Origin: Elusimicrobiota bacterium
Lineage (GTDB): Bacteria; Elusimicrobiota; Elusimicrobia; Elusimicrobiales; UBA9959
NCBI GenBank assembly: GCA_030651035.1
Contig: JAUSCK010000120.1
Coordinates: 1-38,304, forward strand
Length of the DNA: 38,304 nucleotides
Direction of reading: 5' to 3'
Shown here: piece after piece, positions 24,554 through 33,529 of the stretch
How positions within the stretch are numbered: position 1 is the stretch's first letter
How the letters are laid out: every line of letters starts with the position of its first letter
Made by a program: the position numbers and the translations under genes
The notes under the pieces: model-generated
Told to the model about the DNA's origin: nothing
Database searches by the model: none
Seen by the model: only the letters and a program-made list of their open reading frames with translations

Positions 24554-24641
24554 TATAAGGGTTCGGAGCGCGGGCTCCGGAGGCATGGGATGGTCGGGCC
24601 GCCATCACCGGTTTAGCTACCGGTGTGGCGGATTTTTATTT
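24554..24641 (+). ncRNA. Riboswitch-like leader (candidate Na+-I/DUF1646 motif)
   Basis: Hairpin 1 (CGGAGC / GCTCCG, 24564-24579, GCGG loop) is followed by a purine-rich stretch and then a strong terminator hairpin. GATGG (24589-24593) can pair with CCATC (24602-24606), which is the left arm of that terminator, so an antiterminator alternative exists. The layout of compact domain, mutually exclusive pairing and terminator is that of a riboswitch. The operon encodes a DUF1646 transporter and a cation exchanger. The DUF1646 RNA motif has been reported as a Na+-sensing riboswitch class, and I infer identity from gene context. I could not align the consensus. Confidence 0.55.
24599..24641 (+). 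terminator. Intrinsic terminator of the leader (expression platform)
   Basis: Left arm 24599-24612 and right arm 24619-24631 form 6 bp plus 7 bp with one bulged T (24605) and a TTAGCT loop. ATTTTTATTT follows immediately. It lies 56 nt before the first gene of the operon, so it should control read-through. Confidence 0.85.
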
Positions 24642-24696
24642 ATAGCTACATCCGTATACCCGTAGTTGAACTTACCACGTTCAAGACGGAGGCGGC

Positions 24697-24855
24697 ATGA
24701 ATAAAAACATTGAAAAGACTCAGGTTCCTACCGGTCCTAAGATAGAGTATCTGGGTGTCTGGGGAATGTTTATTGTGTGGGGGAAAGTGATCGCCATCAC
24801 TGCGGTTATAGTTCTGATTCTTAAATACGTTTTCAGAATCCCATTTACTTTCTAA
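24697..24855 (+). CDS. 52-aa small membrane protein
   Basis: The ATG at 24697 is preceded by GGAGG with 5-nt spacing, one of the best SDs in the window. The 52-residue product has a polar N-terminus (MNKNIEKTQVPTGPK), then a hydrophobic helix (about residues 19-45: GVWGMFIVWGK followed by VIAITAVIVLILKYVF) and a short tail. The stop is 11 nt before the DUF1646 start, so the two are cotranscribed and under the same leader. I know no family for it. A role as small subunit or regulator of the transporter is inferred from position only. Confidence 0.7.
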   Translation: MNKNIEKTQVPTGPKIEYLGVWGMFIVWGKVIAITAVIVLILKYVFRIPFTF

Positions 24856-24866
24856 GGGAACTCATT

Positions 24867-25913
24867 ATGTCTTACTGGGCTGTCGCAAGCCTGGCGCTTA
24901 TAATGGCGCTGGTGTTATTGCTCCCGTTTTCCATTAAGCGGGTGGAAGAAGAATTGGAAATTTTCCTTCTCGTCATGGGTTGCGCCGCCATGACCGTTTC
25001 CGGGTTGTGGAACTGGCATATAATCGAAGCGTCGCTGGTCGAGCCGGTAAAGATCTCCGCCGCCGTGCTGGCCGCCGGCTTTTTATTCAGGGCCGCTAAA
25101 AGTCACGTCGAGAAGTTTATAGAACGTCTTGAACGTCTTCTCGGCATCAACCATTCGCTCTTCGCCCTTATGATTATCCTGGCTTTTTTATCCAGCCTGC
25201 TTACTGCCATAATAGCAGCACTGATCCTTTGTGAAATTTTGCATCATCTTCGCCTGGATCGCCCCTCGCGCATACGTGCCGCCGTCTACGCCTGCTACGC
25301 CATCGGCCTGGGCGCGGCGCTCACACCATTAGGTGAGCCGCTTTCCACCATCGTAACCGCCCGGCTGCAGGGTCCGCCTCACAACGCCGGTTTCTTCTGG
25401 CTGGCCGATCTGCTGCTGTTATGGGTTGCACCCGCCATAGTTGTCGTGGCCGCAATCGCGGCCTACTGGCGCCCGCTGGGCCGGGAATCAAAAGCCAAGG
25501 CCGGCCCGGACGCCCCGCCCGAAACAAATAAGGCGCTGCTTATCCGGGCGGTAAAGGTTTACGTCTTCGTGGCCGCGCTGGTCTACCTGGGCGAAGGCTT
25601 AAGCCCTGTCGCCGGCAAACTAATACCGGCGCTTAAAGGCTGGCAGCTTTACTGGTTGGGCCTCACCTCGGCGGCGCTCGATAACGCCACGCTCGCGGCG
25701 GCGGGAATAATCCCCGCCATGAGCCGCGAGCAGATACTTTCATTCACACTAAGCCTGCTTATCTCCGGCGGTATTCTTATTCCTGGAAATATCCCGAACA
25801 TAATAAGCGCCTCCAAGCTCGGTATCAAAAGCCGGGAATGGGCCCAGGCGGCAATTCCTACCGGGGCCGCGCTCCTTCTTATTTACTTCCTGGCATTAGG
25901 CGCTATTTACTGA
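24867..25913 (+). CDS. DUF1646 family putative cation transporter
   Basis: This 348-aa protein has about 10 membrane segments and matches DUF1646 in length and features: an opening with LPFSIKRVEEELEIFL; a central ALTPLGEPLSTIVTARL; and a C-terminal SAALDNATLAAAGIIPAM and GGILIPGNIPNIISASKL. The two re-entrant-like Pro/Gly/Asn segments resemble those of the ion transporter superfamily that includes arsenite and Na+/H+ carriers. DUF1646 genes are associated with Na+-responsive RNA leaders, so Na+ export is a reasonable guess. AAGGGAA lies before the ATG. It is the second gene of the riboswitch-led operon. Confidence 0.85.
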   Translation: MSYWAVASLALIMALVLLLPFSIKRVEEELEIFLLVMGCAAMTVSGLWNWHIIEASLVEPVKISAAVLAAGFLFRAAKSHVEKFIERLERLLGINHSLFALMIILAFLSSLLTAIIAALILCEILHHLRLDRPSRIRAAVYACYAIGLGAALTPLGEPLSTIVTARLQGPPHNAGFFWLADLLLLWVAPAIVVVAAIAAYWRPLGRESKAKAGPDAPPETNKALLIRAVKVYVFVAALVYLGEGLSPVAGKLIPALKGWQLYWLGLTSAALDNATLAAAGIIPAMSREQILSFTLSLLISGGILIPGNIPNIISASKLGIKSREWAQAAIPTGAALLLIYFLALGAIY

Positions 25914-25999
25914 GGGCTGACAGGAAGTTCGCTTGCTTATAACGCTCAGTGACGGGCTGCACCGCGTGACCGATAAGCGGTAATTCAATATGGAATGTA

Positions 26000-26929
26000 A
26001 TGAACGATTATAGCGCTTTGATTCTTGGAGTAGTCTGCGCCGGTATCGGCGGAGAGCTTTTTGTCCGCAGCGCGGTCGGCCTTGCGGCCTGGGCGCGGGT
26101 TTCTCCGGGGATTATCGGCGTAACCGTCGCTGCATTCGCAACATCGAGCCCTGAATTGTCAGTCGCAATAAATGCCTCTTTGGCCGGGAAACCACAGATC
26201 ACTCTGGGGGACGCTCTGGGCAGCAACGTCGTGAATATCGCCCTGATCCTTGCCCTGGCCCTTGTGATTTCCGGGATCCAAAGCCCGCGTGACAGCATAA
26301 AACGGGATTTCCCTGTTGCATTGCTGATCCCGCTGATCACAGGTGTTCTGTGTCTGGATGGCGAGCTTTCCCGGTTCGACGGTATATTGATGTTGGGGAT
26401 GTTCTTCGCCTGGCTCGCGGCCGTGATCATAGAGGCGCGCAGCCAGCGAAGCGCCGCAGCCAAAGTTCTTGGCGCCCGGCGCGGGTGGCTGACCGTGCTT
26501 TCCTGCGTAGCCGGCCTGGCAGCTCTTGCCGCTGCGGGGAAACTCATCGTTGCCGGCGCAAGAGGTATCGCCCTATCCTTCGGCATAGATGAATTCGTTA
26601 TCGGGGCCACTGTGGTGGCGGTGGGTACTTCCATGCCCGAACTCGCGACAACGCTCATCGCCAAGTATAGGGGACACGACGACGTCGGCCTGGGAACAAT
26701 TTTAGGCAGCAATATCTACAACGGCATTTTTATCATCGCGATAGCGGCCATCATCACTCCTATATCAGTTGTTTGGCGCGAGGTCGCTGCGGCGTTGGTG
26801 TTCGGTCTTGCGGCATTGGGGCTCGCCTACCCCACGCGCGAAGGATTTATCGGGCGCAGGCGCGGCGTCCTGTTGCTGACGCTGTATGCCGTGTACCTGC
26901 TTGTCGTTTTTAAGCGCCAGGCAGCCTGA
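26000..26929 (+). CDS. Calcium/sodium antiporter, CaCA family (YrbG-like)
   Basis: This 309-aa, about 10-helix protein carries both alpha repeats of the Ca2+:cation antiporter superfamily. The first is ATSSPELSVAINASLAG followed by LGDALGSNVVNIALIL; the second is VGTSMPELATTLIAKYRG followed by LGTILGSNIYNGIFII. The acidic residues in the two PEL motifs and the Asn of GSN are the usual ion ligands. It exchanges Ca2+ for Na+ (or H+) across the inner membrane. It lies 86 nt downstream of the DUF1646 gene, and a shared transcript is likely. The gap contains a GCTTAT / ATAAGC pair enclosing about 35 nt, which could be a structured element. Only a weak GGAA precedes the ATG. Confidence 0.9.
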   Translation: MNDYSALILGVVCAGIGGELFVRSAVGLAAWARVSPGIIGVTVAAFATSSPELSVAINASLAGKPQITLGDALGSNVVNIALILALALVISGIQSPRDSIKRDFPVALLIPLITGVLCLDGELSRFDGILMLGMFFAWLAAVIIEARSQRSAAAKVLGARRGWLTVLSCVAGLAALAAAGKLIVAGARGIALSFGIDEFVIGATVVAVGTSMPELATTLIAKYRGHDDVGLGTILGSNIYNGIFIIAIAAIITPISVVWREVAAALVFGLAALGLAYPTREGFIGRRRGVLLLTLYAVYLLVVFKRQAA

Positions 26930-26999
26930 CCTGGGAAACCCGGCCTGAGCCTGATTTTCTGGATAAAGCAAAGCCACTTTTTGAAAAAGGGAAATTCTT

Positions 27000-29255
27000 A
27001 TGCGTGTAACAATGAGGCTTATCGTTTCGCTTATCGTGGTGGTCGTCTTCGTGGCGCTGGTTTCCGCCTGGTTCAACGTGCGGCAGGAAAGGGAAAATCT
27101 TTACGAGGAAGTCCGCTCGCAGTCCGCGCTGCTGGCCGAGAGCTTCAAGGAAAGCGTAAGGCACAACCTGGAAACGAAGAACACCCCCGGTCTGCAGAAG
27201 CTCGCGGATAAATTCCAGAACCAGAAGAAGCTAGAGGGCGTGGCGGTATACGACGCGGAGGGCACTCTGATCTCGGGGTCTTCTTCTCTGGCCCCGGACC
27301 TGCTGTCCCGCGCGCTGGAGATAAACGCCATTTTAGGCTCCGGAGCCGGCAAGGACAGAGTCTATGCCGTAGGCGAGAAAAAGATCTTCCTGTATCCTCT
27401 CACGTTCACCTTCGACGGCTCCCAAAAAGCGCGCATAGTGCTGTTTACAAATATTTCCTATATAGACTACGACCTTTTCAAGATCTGGAAACGCACCCTG
27501 ATAAGGCTGCTCGCCCAGATGATACTTATCTCGCTGGTCACCCTGCTCATAATAAGATGGAACCTGGTGGACCCCATAATCCAGATGGCCGAGTGGATGA
27601 AGAATCTCCGCATTGGTGACGAGCACGGCCACGCCCCGCCGATAAAAGGCGATATCTTCGCGCCGATAGCCAAAGAGGCCACCACCCTGGCCACAAACCT
27701 GCAGGCGGCCCGGCGCGCCGCCGAGAACGAAGCCCGCCTGCGCCAGAAAGGAGAATCCCTGTGGACCCCGGAGCGGCTGAAAGAGCATATAAAAGTAAAA
27801 ATGGACGGGCGGCCGCTTTTTGTAGTCTCCAACCGCGAGCCGTACATGCACATAAAAGAGGGCAAGGATATCCGCACGATAATCCCCGCCGGCGGCCTCG
27901 TGACCGCCCTCGACCCCATACTTAAAGCTGCGGGCGGAACCTGGGTGGCCCACGGCAGCGGAGAGGCGGACTTCGAGGTTACCGATGCTGATAACCGCAT
28001 TAAAGTTCCGCCGGAAGAACCGACCTACACCCTGCGCAGGGTTCCTCTCACCAAAGAGGAGGAGGACGGTTACTACTACGGCTTCTCCAACGAAGGTATC
28101 TGGCCGCTCTGCCACATCGCCCATATCAGGCCCATCTTCAGGAAAGAGGATTGGAAGTGTTATTACGACGTCAACGAAAAATTCGCCAAAACCGTCCTGG
28201 AGGAAATAGCGGACGTAAAAGAGCCCTGCGTGCTGATACAGGACTATCACTTCACTCTTCTGCCGGGCATGATAAAGGCGGCGCGGCCCGACGCCCGCGT
28301 GGCCGTGTTCTGGCATATCCCCTGGCCCAACCCGGAAACCTTCGGCATCTGCCCCTGGCAGAAAGAACTGGTTATGGGCCTGCTGGGCGCGGACCTGATA
28401 GGCTTCCAGACGCAGTTCTACTGCAATAACTTCCTGGATACCGTAGACCGTACTATAGAATCCCGCATAGACTGGGAGCATTTCTCGGTGCAGAAAGAAG
28501 GCCATATAACCATGGTGAAACCCTTCCCCATAAGCGTGGACTTCCAGCAGCCGGAAAAAGACGCCAAAGCCCTGGCCGTAAAGCCGGAGTTGAAAACTAT
28601 CCTGAAAGAAATGGGGCTCAAAGCCGAATACCTGGGCGTGGGCGTGGACCGCATAGATTACACCAAGGGGATGCTTGAAAGGGTTAAGGCCGTGGAACGG
28701 TTCCTTGAAAAATATCCGGAGTACGTGAAAAAATTCTCGTTCATACAGCTGGGCGCGCCCAGCCGCACGCATATCCCGCAATACCACAGGTTCCTCGCCG
28801 AGCTGCACTCCGAGGTGGACCGCATAAACTGGAAGTTCAAAGCCAAAGACTGGAAAGCCATAGTCTTCCTGGAAAAACACCACGAGCACAAGGAAATAAC
28901 CAAGTTCTTTAAAATAGCCGATACCTGCCTGGTGACCTCGCTGCACGACGGCATGAACCTGGTGGCCAAGGAATTCGTGGCCGCCCGCGACGACAATGCG
29001 GGGGTGCTGATACTCAGCCGCTTCGCCGGGGCCTCGCGCGAGCTGAAAGACGCGCTTATAGTCAACCCCTACGATATAGAACAGATGGCCGACGCCATCT
29101 ACTATTCGCTCACCATGCCCAAAACGGAAGTGAGCGAGCGAATGACCCGTATGCGCCAGGATCTTCACGAAAACAATATATTCAAGTGGGCGGCGAACCT
29201 GACCGAGGAATTGATGAAACTGCGGATGGACGACTTTAAACTGAACGGCGTATAA
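27000..29255 (+). CDS. otsA: Trehalose-6-phosphate synthase fused to a membrane Cache/HAMP-like sensor
   Basis: This 751-aa fusion has TM1 (about 5-25), an extracytoplasmic sensory domain (about 26-165) with a PAS/Cache-like strand ([15 protein letters not shown]), TM2 (about 168-186), a HAMP-like coiled region (about 187-250) and a GT20 catalytic domain (about 270-745). GT20 motifs are intact: VVSNRE (275-280), AGGL (297-300), [31 protein letters not shown] (Arg and Lys that bind the donor phosphates) and [12 protein letters not shown]. It makes trehalose-6-phosphate from UDP- or ADP-glucose and glucose-6-phosphate. The fusion ties the enzyme to the membrane and could let an external signal set its activity. 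Its stop codon abuts the otsB ATG directly. AAAAAGGGAA precedes the start. Confidence 0.9.
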   Translation: MRVTMRLIVSLIVVVVFVALVSAWFNVRQERENLYEEVRSQSALLAESFKESVRHNLETKNTPGLQKLADKFQNQKKLEGVAVYDAEGTLISGSSSLAPDLLSRALEINAILGSGAGKDRVYAVGEKKIFLYPLTFTFDGSQKARIVLFTNISYIDYDLFKIWKRTLIRLLAQMILISLVTLLIIRWNLVDPIIQMAEWMKNLRIGDEHGHAPPIKGDIFAPIAKEATTLATNLQAARRAAENEARLRQKGESLWTPERLKEHIKVKMDGRPLFVVSNREPYMHIKEGKDIRTIIPAGGLVTALDPILKAAGGTWVAHGSGEADFEVTDADNRIKVPPEEPTYTLRRVPLTKEEEDGYYYGFSNEGIWPLCHIAHIRPIFRKEDWKCYYDVNEKFAKTVLEEIADVKEPCVLIQDYHFTLLPGMIKAARPDARVAVFWHIPWPNPETFGICPWQKELVMGLLGADLIGFQTQFYCNNFLDTVDRTIESRIDWEHFSVQKEGHITMVKPFPISVDFQQPEKDAKALAVKPELKTILKEMGLKAEYLGVGVDRIDYTKGMLERVKAVERFLEKYPEYVKKFSFIQLGAPSRTHIPQYHRFLAELHSEVDRINWKFKAKDWKAIVFLEKHHEHKEITKFFKIADTCLVTSLHDGMNLVAKEFVAARDDNAGVLILSRFAGASRELKDALIVNPYDIEQMADAIYYSLTMPKTEVSERMTRMRQDLHENNIFKWAANLTEELMKLRMDDFKLNGV

Positions 29256-30029
29256 ATGAAATATTTCTGGAAGAACTCCGCCGCGATCTCGGCCCGGCTT
29301 GCCGCCGCGCCGGAGGTGCTGGTAACGCTGGACTTCGACGGCACACTGGCCGCGCTGGCTGAAACCCCGCGCCGGGCGCGCCTTAAGCCGGAATTTAAAG
29401 CCGCACTAAAGACCCTGGCCGCGGCGCCGGGCGTTTCCGTGTTCATCCTCAGCGGCCGGGCATTGAAAAACGTACGCGCTCTGGTCGGTCTGCGCAATAT
29501 TTACTACGGCGGCAACCACGGCATAGAAATTCAGGGCCCCGGCTTCGCCTGGCGCGACGCCGGCGCGGCTAAAACAAGGGGCTTAGTGGCCGGGATAGCC
29601 GCCGACATACAGGAGAGATTCCCGGCAGGCACAGGCGTGCTGGTGGAGAATAAGATATTTTCCGCCAGCGTACATTACCGTAACCTCAAAGCGGCCTACA
29701 GCCGCGGTTTCTTCAGCCGGATGAAAGTCCTTATGTCCGCGCAAAGCGGAACCCTTCATTGGCGCAGCGGCCATAAAGTCTTCGAGCTGCTGCCCCAGGA
29801 TGCCGCCCACAAAGGAAATGCGGTAACGCGGCTGGCCGCGCGGCTGGGGCGCCCGCTTTGCGTGGCCGTGGGCGACGATCTTACGGACGAAGATATGTTC
29901 AGCGCCCTTGCCGCCCGGGGAATAAGCATACGGGTGGGCCGCAAGGCCGGTTCAAAAGCCGCGTATTTCCTGTCAGGCCAGGCGGAAGTCCTGCGCCTGC
30001 TGCGGTTTATTACAACCTCGCGGGAGTGA
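29256..30029 (+). CDS. otsB: Trehalose-6-phosphate phosphatase
   Basis: This 257-aa HAD-superfamily phosphatase hydrolyses trehalose-6-phosphate to trehalose. Motif I is VTLDFDGTLA (about residues 24-33; the first Asp is the nucleophile), motif II is VFILSGR, and motifs III/IV are GDDLTDEDMF, preceded by the conserved Lys in AAHKGNAVTRL. YYGGNHGIEI is the cap-domain signature of OtsB. Length is typical. The gene begins right after the otsA stop (TAAATG) with no SD of its own, so its translation is probably coupled to that of otsA. The pair makes trehalose as osmolyte and stress protectant. Confidence 0.92.
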   Translation: MKYFWKNSAAISARLAAAPEVLVTLDFDGTLAALAETPRRARLKPEFKAALKTLAAAPGVSVFILSGRALKNVRALVGLRNIYYGGNHGIEIQGPGFAWRDAGAAKTRGLVAGIAADIQERFPAGTGVLVENKIFSASVHYRNLKAAYSRGFFSRMKVLMSAQSGTLHWRSGHKVFELLPQDAAHKGNAVTRLAARLGRPLCVAVGDDLTDEDMFSALAARGISIRVGRKAGSKAAYFLSGQAEVLRLLRFITTSRE

Positions 30030-30156
30030 AATAGAATGGTAAAGGCAACGAAGTAAGTTTCGTAATACCTGTTTCACGCGCGGCTGGCGCTAAAGCACGG
30101 CGATTTTGGCATTTATATAGTAGCTTCCGGGCTTGTATTTGTCTGGGTAGATTTAA

Positions 30157-33100
30157 ATGATAAAAAAACAATTCCCCGATTCGGACCCGCTCTGGTACAA
30201 GGACGCGGTCATCTACGAGCTGCACGTAAAATCCTTCTGCGACAGCAAGGACGACGGGATAGGCGATTTCCGCGGCCTTATGGAAAAGCTCCCGTACCTG
30301 GAAAGCCTGGGGGTCACGGCGGTCTGGCTGCTGCCTTTCTATCCCTCGCCTCTGCGCGACGACGGCTATGATATCGCCGACTATTACGGCATACACCCCG
30401 ACTACGGCGACCTGGGGGATTTCAAGGATTTCCTGAAAGAGGCCCACAGCCGCGGTATCCGCGTGATAACGGAGCTGGTCGTCAACCATACCTCCGACCA
30501 GCACCCCTGGTTCAAGCGCGCCCGCCTGGCCCCTCCCGGCTCCGCCGCACGCGACTACTATGTCTGGAGCGACACCCCTGAGAAGTACAAGGACGCCAGG
30601 GTGATCTTCAAGGATTTTGAAACCGCCAACTGGACCTGGGACCCGGCGGCCAAAGCCTATTACTGGCACCGTTTCTATCATCATCAGCCCGACCTGAATT
30701 TTGAAAGCCAGCACGTCCAGGCAGGTCTGCTTAAAGTGGTGGACCTGTGGCTGGGCCTAGGGGTGGACGGCCTGCGCCTTGACGCAGTGCCGTATCTGTT
30801 CGAGGCGGAGGGCACGAACTGCGAGAACCTGCCCCGGACCCATGACTTCCTGAAAAAGCTGCGGGCCCACGTGGACGCCAGCTTTAAAGACAAGATGCTC
30901 CTGTGCGAGGCCAACCAGTGGCCGGAGGACGCGGCCGCCTATTTCGGCGCGGGCGACGAATGCAACATGGCCTTTCATTTTCCCGTCATGCCGCGCCTCT
31001 TCATGTCCCTTTGGATGGAGGACAGTTTCCCCGTCACCGATATTCTCGACCAGACGCCGGCCATCCCGGACGCGTGCCAGTGGGCGATCTTTCTGCGCAA
31101 CCACGACGAGCTTACGCTGGAGATGGTCACGGACGAAGAGCGTGACTACATGTACAAGGTCTACGCCCGCGACGCCAAGGCCCGGGTAAACCTGGGCATC
31201 AGGCGAAGGCTCGCCCCGCTGCTAGGCAACAGCCGCCGCAAGATAGAGCTGATGAATATCCTGCTGTTCTCGCTGCCCGGCACGCCGGTGATCTATTATG
31301 GCGACGAGATAGGCATGGGCGACAATTTCTACTTGGGCGACCGCAACGGCGTGCGCACTCCCATGCAGTGGAGCCCGGACAGGAACGCCGGCTTCTCCCG
31401 GGCCAACCCCCAGAAACTTTTCCTGCCGGTGGTCACGGACTCCGAATACCACTACGAGGCGCTGAATGTGGAAAGCCAGGAAGGCAACCTGTCCTCCCTG
31501 CTCTGGTGGATGAAGCGGGTGATAGCGATGCGCGCCAACTTCAAGGCGTTCGGCAGGGGAACCATAGAAAATATCCATTCCGACAACCCTAAGGTCATCT
31601 CCTTTGTGCGCCGCTACGGAGACGAAATAATCCTGGTGGTGGCCAACCTTTCCCGCTTCTCTCAGGCCGCGGCCCTGGACCTGGCCAAATACGCTGGCTA
31701 TACCCCGGTGGAGGTCTTCGGGGGCAGCGATTTCCCGGTGATAAAAGAGAAGCCCTACCTGCTGACTCCCGGCTTCCACAACTACTACTGGTTCCAGCTT
31801 AAAAAGCAGGAGGAAGGTGTACCCGCGGACAAGCCCGCTCCCGAATTGAAGCTCCCTGGCAGTACCTGGCAGGGGCTTTTTGAAAGAGGGGAAGGGGCCA
31901 GCCTTGAGCCCGCGCTGACAACATACGTAAAGAATTGCAAATGTCTCAGCCGCAATACGGCCGGGCTGCGCCGGGTGAAGCTTGCGGAGCATTTCGCCCT
32001 GCCCTCCGGCTCGGTGCTGACGGTACTGGAGGCTTCCCATTCCAACGGCTGGACCGAGACTTACCTGCTGCCGCTGGTCTTCCTAACCGGTGAAAAAGCT
32101 TTAAAAGCCGCTAAACAGCATCCGCAAACCCTTATAGCTTCGCTGGAACTCTCCGGAGATAAAGGCCTGCTTTTTGACGCCATCCAATTCCCGGCTTTCC
32201 ATTCGGACCTGCTTTCCCTGTTCGTTTCCAGGAAAAGGATGCGCTGCGGCTCCGGAGAACTGCGCGCCCTGCCCGACACGGGTTTCAGGGACCTCCTGAC
32301 CTCCAACCCGATACCGCCCGACTCGAAGGTGATGAAAGCCGGGCCGGACGGCGTTTCTATAGCCTTCGGCAGTCTTTACCTGCTGCGCATGTCCCGTCTG
32401 CTGGAAGAGGGAGTCAGTCCGGACCTGGAAATAGGCGCGCGGCTGGCGGCAAAAGGCGGCTTCGCGAATTCAGCGCCGAACCTCGGCGCGCTGAACTTGA
32501 ACCGGGGCGGCCGTTTCTACGGAACGGTCGGGGTCTTGCGCGGCTTTGTCCCGAACCAGGGTGACGCCTGGACCCTGATGACAGACGAAGCGGCCAAATA
32601 CTATAACGCGGTGAAGTCCAGCCCCGCGGCCGTCAAACCTCCCGCCGCGCCGGAGCTTTCAGCGGTCAACCTTAAAGAAATTCCGCAGCAGGTTATGAAT
32701 CTTACCGGCGCGGTCTCATTCGAGATGGCGGCCCTGCTGGGCCGGCGCGCGGGAGAAATGCACCTGGCTCTCGCCGCCGGGCCCGCCGCGACGGAGTTCG
32801 CTCCGGAGCCTTTTTCACGCCTGTACCAGCGGTCTATTTACCAGTCCATGTCAGGGCATTGCAAAAAGTCTTTCTTAAGCCTGGCCAAATCTCTGAAGAG
32901 CCTGCCGGAGGAAAGCCGGGAGGAGGTGAAGTACGTGCTTGAGAACCAGCAGCAGCTGCTCAAGCGCTTACGCCTGCTGACGGAGAAAAAGATCTCCGCG
33001 AAGAAAATACGCATACACGGGAACTATTCTCTCCGGCAGGCTCTATTTACCGGCAAGGATTTTATTATTAAGGATTTCGCCGGCGATCCGGGACATACTA

Positions 33101-33471
33101 TAGGCGAACGCCGCTTGAAACGCTCGCCGCTGCGGGATGTGGCCGGGATGCTGCTGTCTTTCTACTACGCGGCCTACGCGCCTTTCCTGCTACCGGGGGA
33201 AATTCCCGGCAAGGAAATAGCCGGCCTCGCCCCCTGGATAGAACTCTGGTACGCCTATACCGCCGGGGCTTTCCTTAACGGCTATCTTTCCGCGGTCGAG
33301 GGCTCCCAGCTGCTGCCCGCGTCCCGGGAAGAGACGGACGCGCTGCTGCAGATATTCCTTATAGAGAAAACCATACTGACCCTGGATTCCGAGGCTTCCG
33401 CGAGGCCGGATTGGGCGCTCGTGCCAGCCAGGTTCCTGCGCCGGCTGACCGGCACGGGGCCGCGCGAGTAG
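30157..33471 (+). CDS. treS: Trehalose synthase fused to a maltokinase-like domain that looks inactive
   Basis: This 1104-aa protein has two parts. Residues 10-545 are a GH13 trehalose synthase (maltose-trehalose isomerase): WYKDAVIYELHVKSF, nucleophile Asp209 (GLRLDAV), acid/base Glu251 (LLCEANQW) and Asp317 (RNHDEL) are all present. Residues from about 565 follow the maltokinase (Pep2/Mak) fold that is fused to TreS in many bacteria. In that domain the catalytic HGDxHLGQ reads HGNYSLRQ (Asn956 for the base Asp), DFEGEP reads DFAGDP (Ala975), and the N-lobe Lys position seems to be Arg744. Maltose-1-phosphate formation is therefore unlikely. The domain keeps ERRLKRSPLRDVAGML, so it may be structural. 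A 127-nt gap after otsB holds no obvious gene. Confidence 0.9.
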   Translation: MIKKQFPDSDPLWYKDAVIYELHVKSFCDSKDDGIGDFRGLMEKLPYLESLGVTAVWLLPFYPSPLRDDGYDIADYYGIHPDYGDLGDFKDFLKEAHSRGIRVITELVVNHTSDQHPWFKRARLAPPGSAARDYYVWSDTPEKYKDARVIFKDFETANWTWDPAAKAYYWHRFYHHQPDLNFESQHVQAGLLKVVDLWLGLGVDGLRLDAVPYLFEAEGTNCENLPRTHDFLKKLRAHVDASFKDKMLLCEANQWPEDAAAYFGAGDECNMAFHFPVMPRLFMSLWMEDSFPVTDILDQTPAIPDACQWAIFLRNHDELTLEMVTDEERDYMYKVYARDAKARVNLGIRRRLAPLLGNSRRKIELMNILLFSLPGTPVIYYGDEIGMGDNFYLGDRNGVRTPMQWSPDRNAGFSRANPQKLFLPVVTDSEYHYEALNVESQEGNLSSLLWWMKRVIAMRANFKAFGRGTIENIHSDNPKVISFVRRYGDEIILVVANLSRFSQAAALDLAKYAGYTPVEVFGGSDFPVIKEKPYLLTPGFHNYYWFQLKKQEEGVPADKPAPELKLPGSTWQGLFERGEGASLEPALTTYVKNCKCLSRNTAGLRRVKLAEHFALPSGSVLTVLEASHSNGWTETYLLPLVFLTGEKALKAAKQHPQTLIASLELSGDKGLLFDAIQFPAFHSDLLSLFVSRKRMRCGSGELRALPDTGFRDLLTSNPIPPDSKVMKAGPDGVSIAFGSLYLLRMSRLLEEGVSPDLEIGARLAAKGGFANSAPNLGALNLNRGGRFYGTVGVLRGFVPNQGDAWTLMTDEAAKYYNAVKSSPAAVKPPAAPELSAVNLKEIPQQVMNLTGAVSFEMAALLGRRAGEMHLALAAGPAATEFAPEPFSRLYQRSIYQSMSGHCKKSFLSLAKSLKSLPEESREEVKYVLENQQQLLKRLRLLTEKKISAKKIRIHGNYSLRQALFTGKDFIIKDFAGDPGHTIGERRLKRSPLRDVAGMLLSFYYAAYAPFLLPGEIPGKEIAGLAPWIELWYAYTAGAFLNGYLSAVEGSQLLPASREETDALLQIFLIEKTILTLDSEASARPDWALVPARFLRRLTGTGPRE

Positions 33472-33529
33472 GGCTCGAGTTTGCCATTAATGAGAGTATA
33501 GCCCTGAATCTCAATTGTTAGGAGTTCTT

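Noticed and set aside
25914-25999. Possible structured RNA between DUF1646 and CaCA genes
   Set aside because: A 6-bp GCTTAT / ATAAGC pairing enclosing about 35 nt is seen, but no terminator or conserved motif; mentioned with the exchanger instead of called.
27333-29168. Very long (611-codon) minus-strand open frame opposite otsA
   Set aside because: It is a GC-rich shadow of the otsA reading frame; the His/Val/Gly/Phe-rich product has no recognisable family and the plus-strand gene has all GT20 motifs.
30030-30156. Possible promoter or terminator between otsB and treS
   Set aside because: Only a 5-bp hairpin (ACGAA / TTCGT) and AT-rich stretches without properly spaced -35 and -10 boxes.
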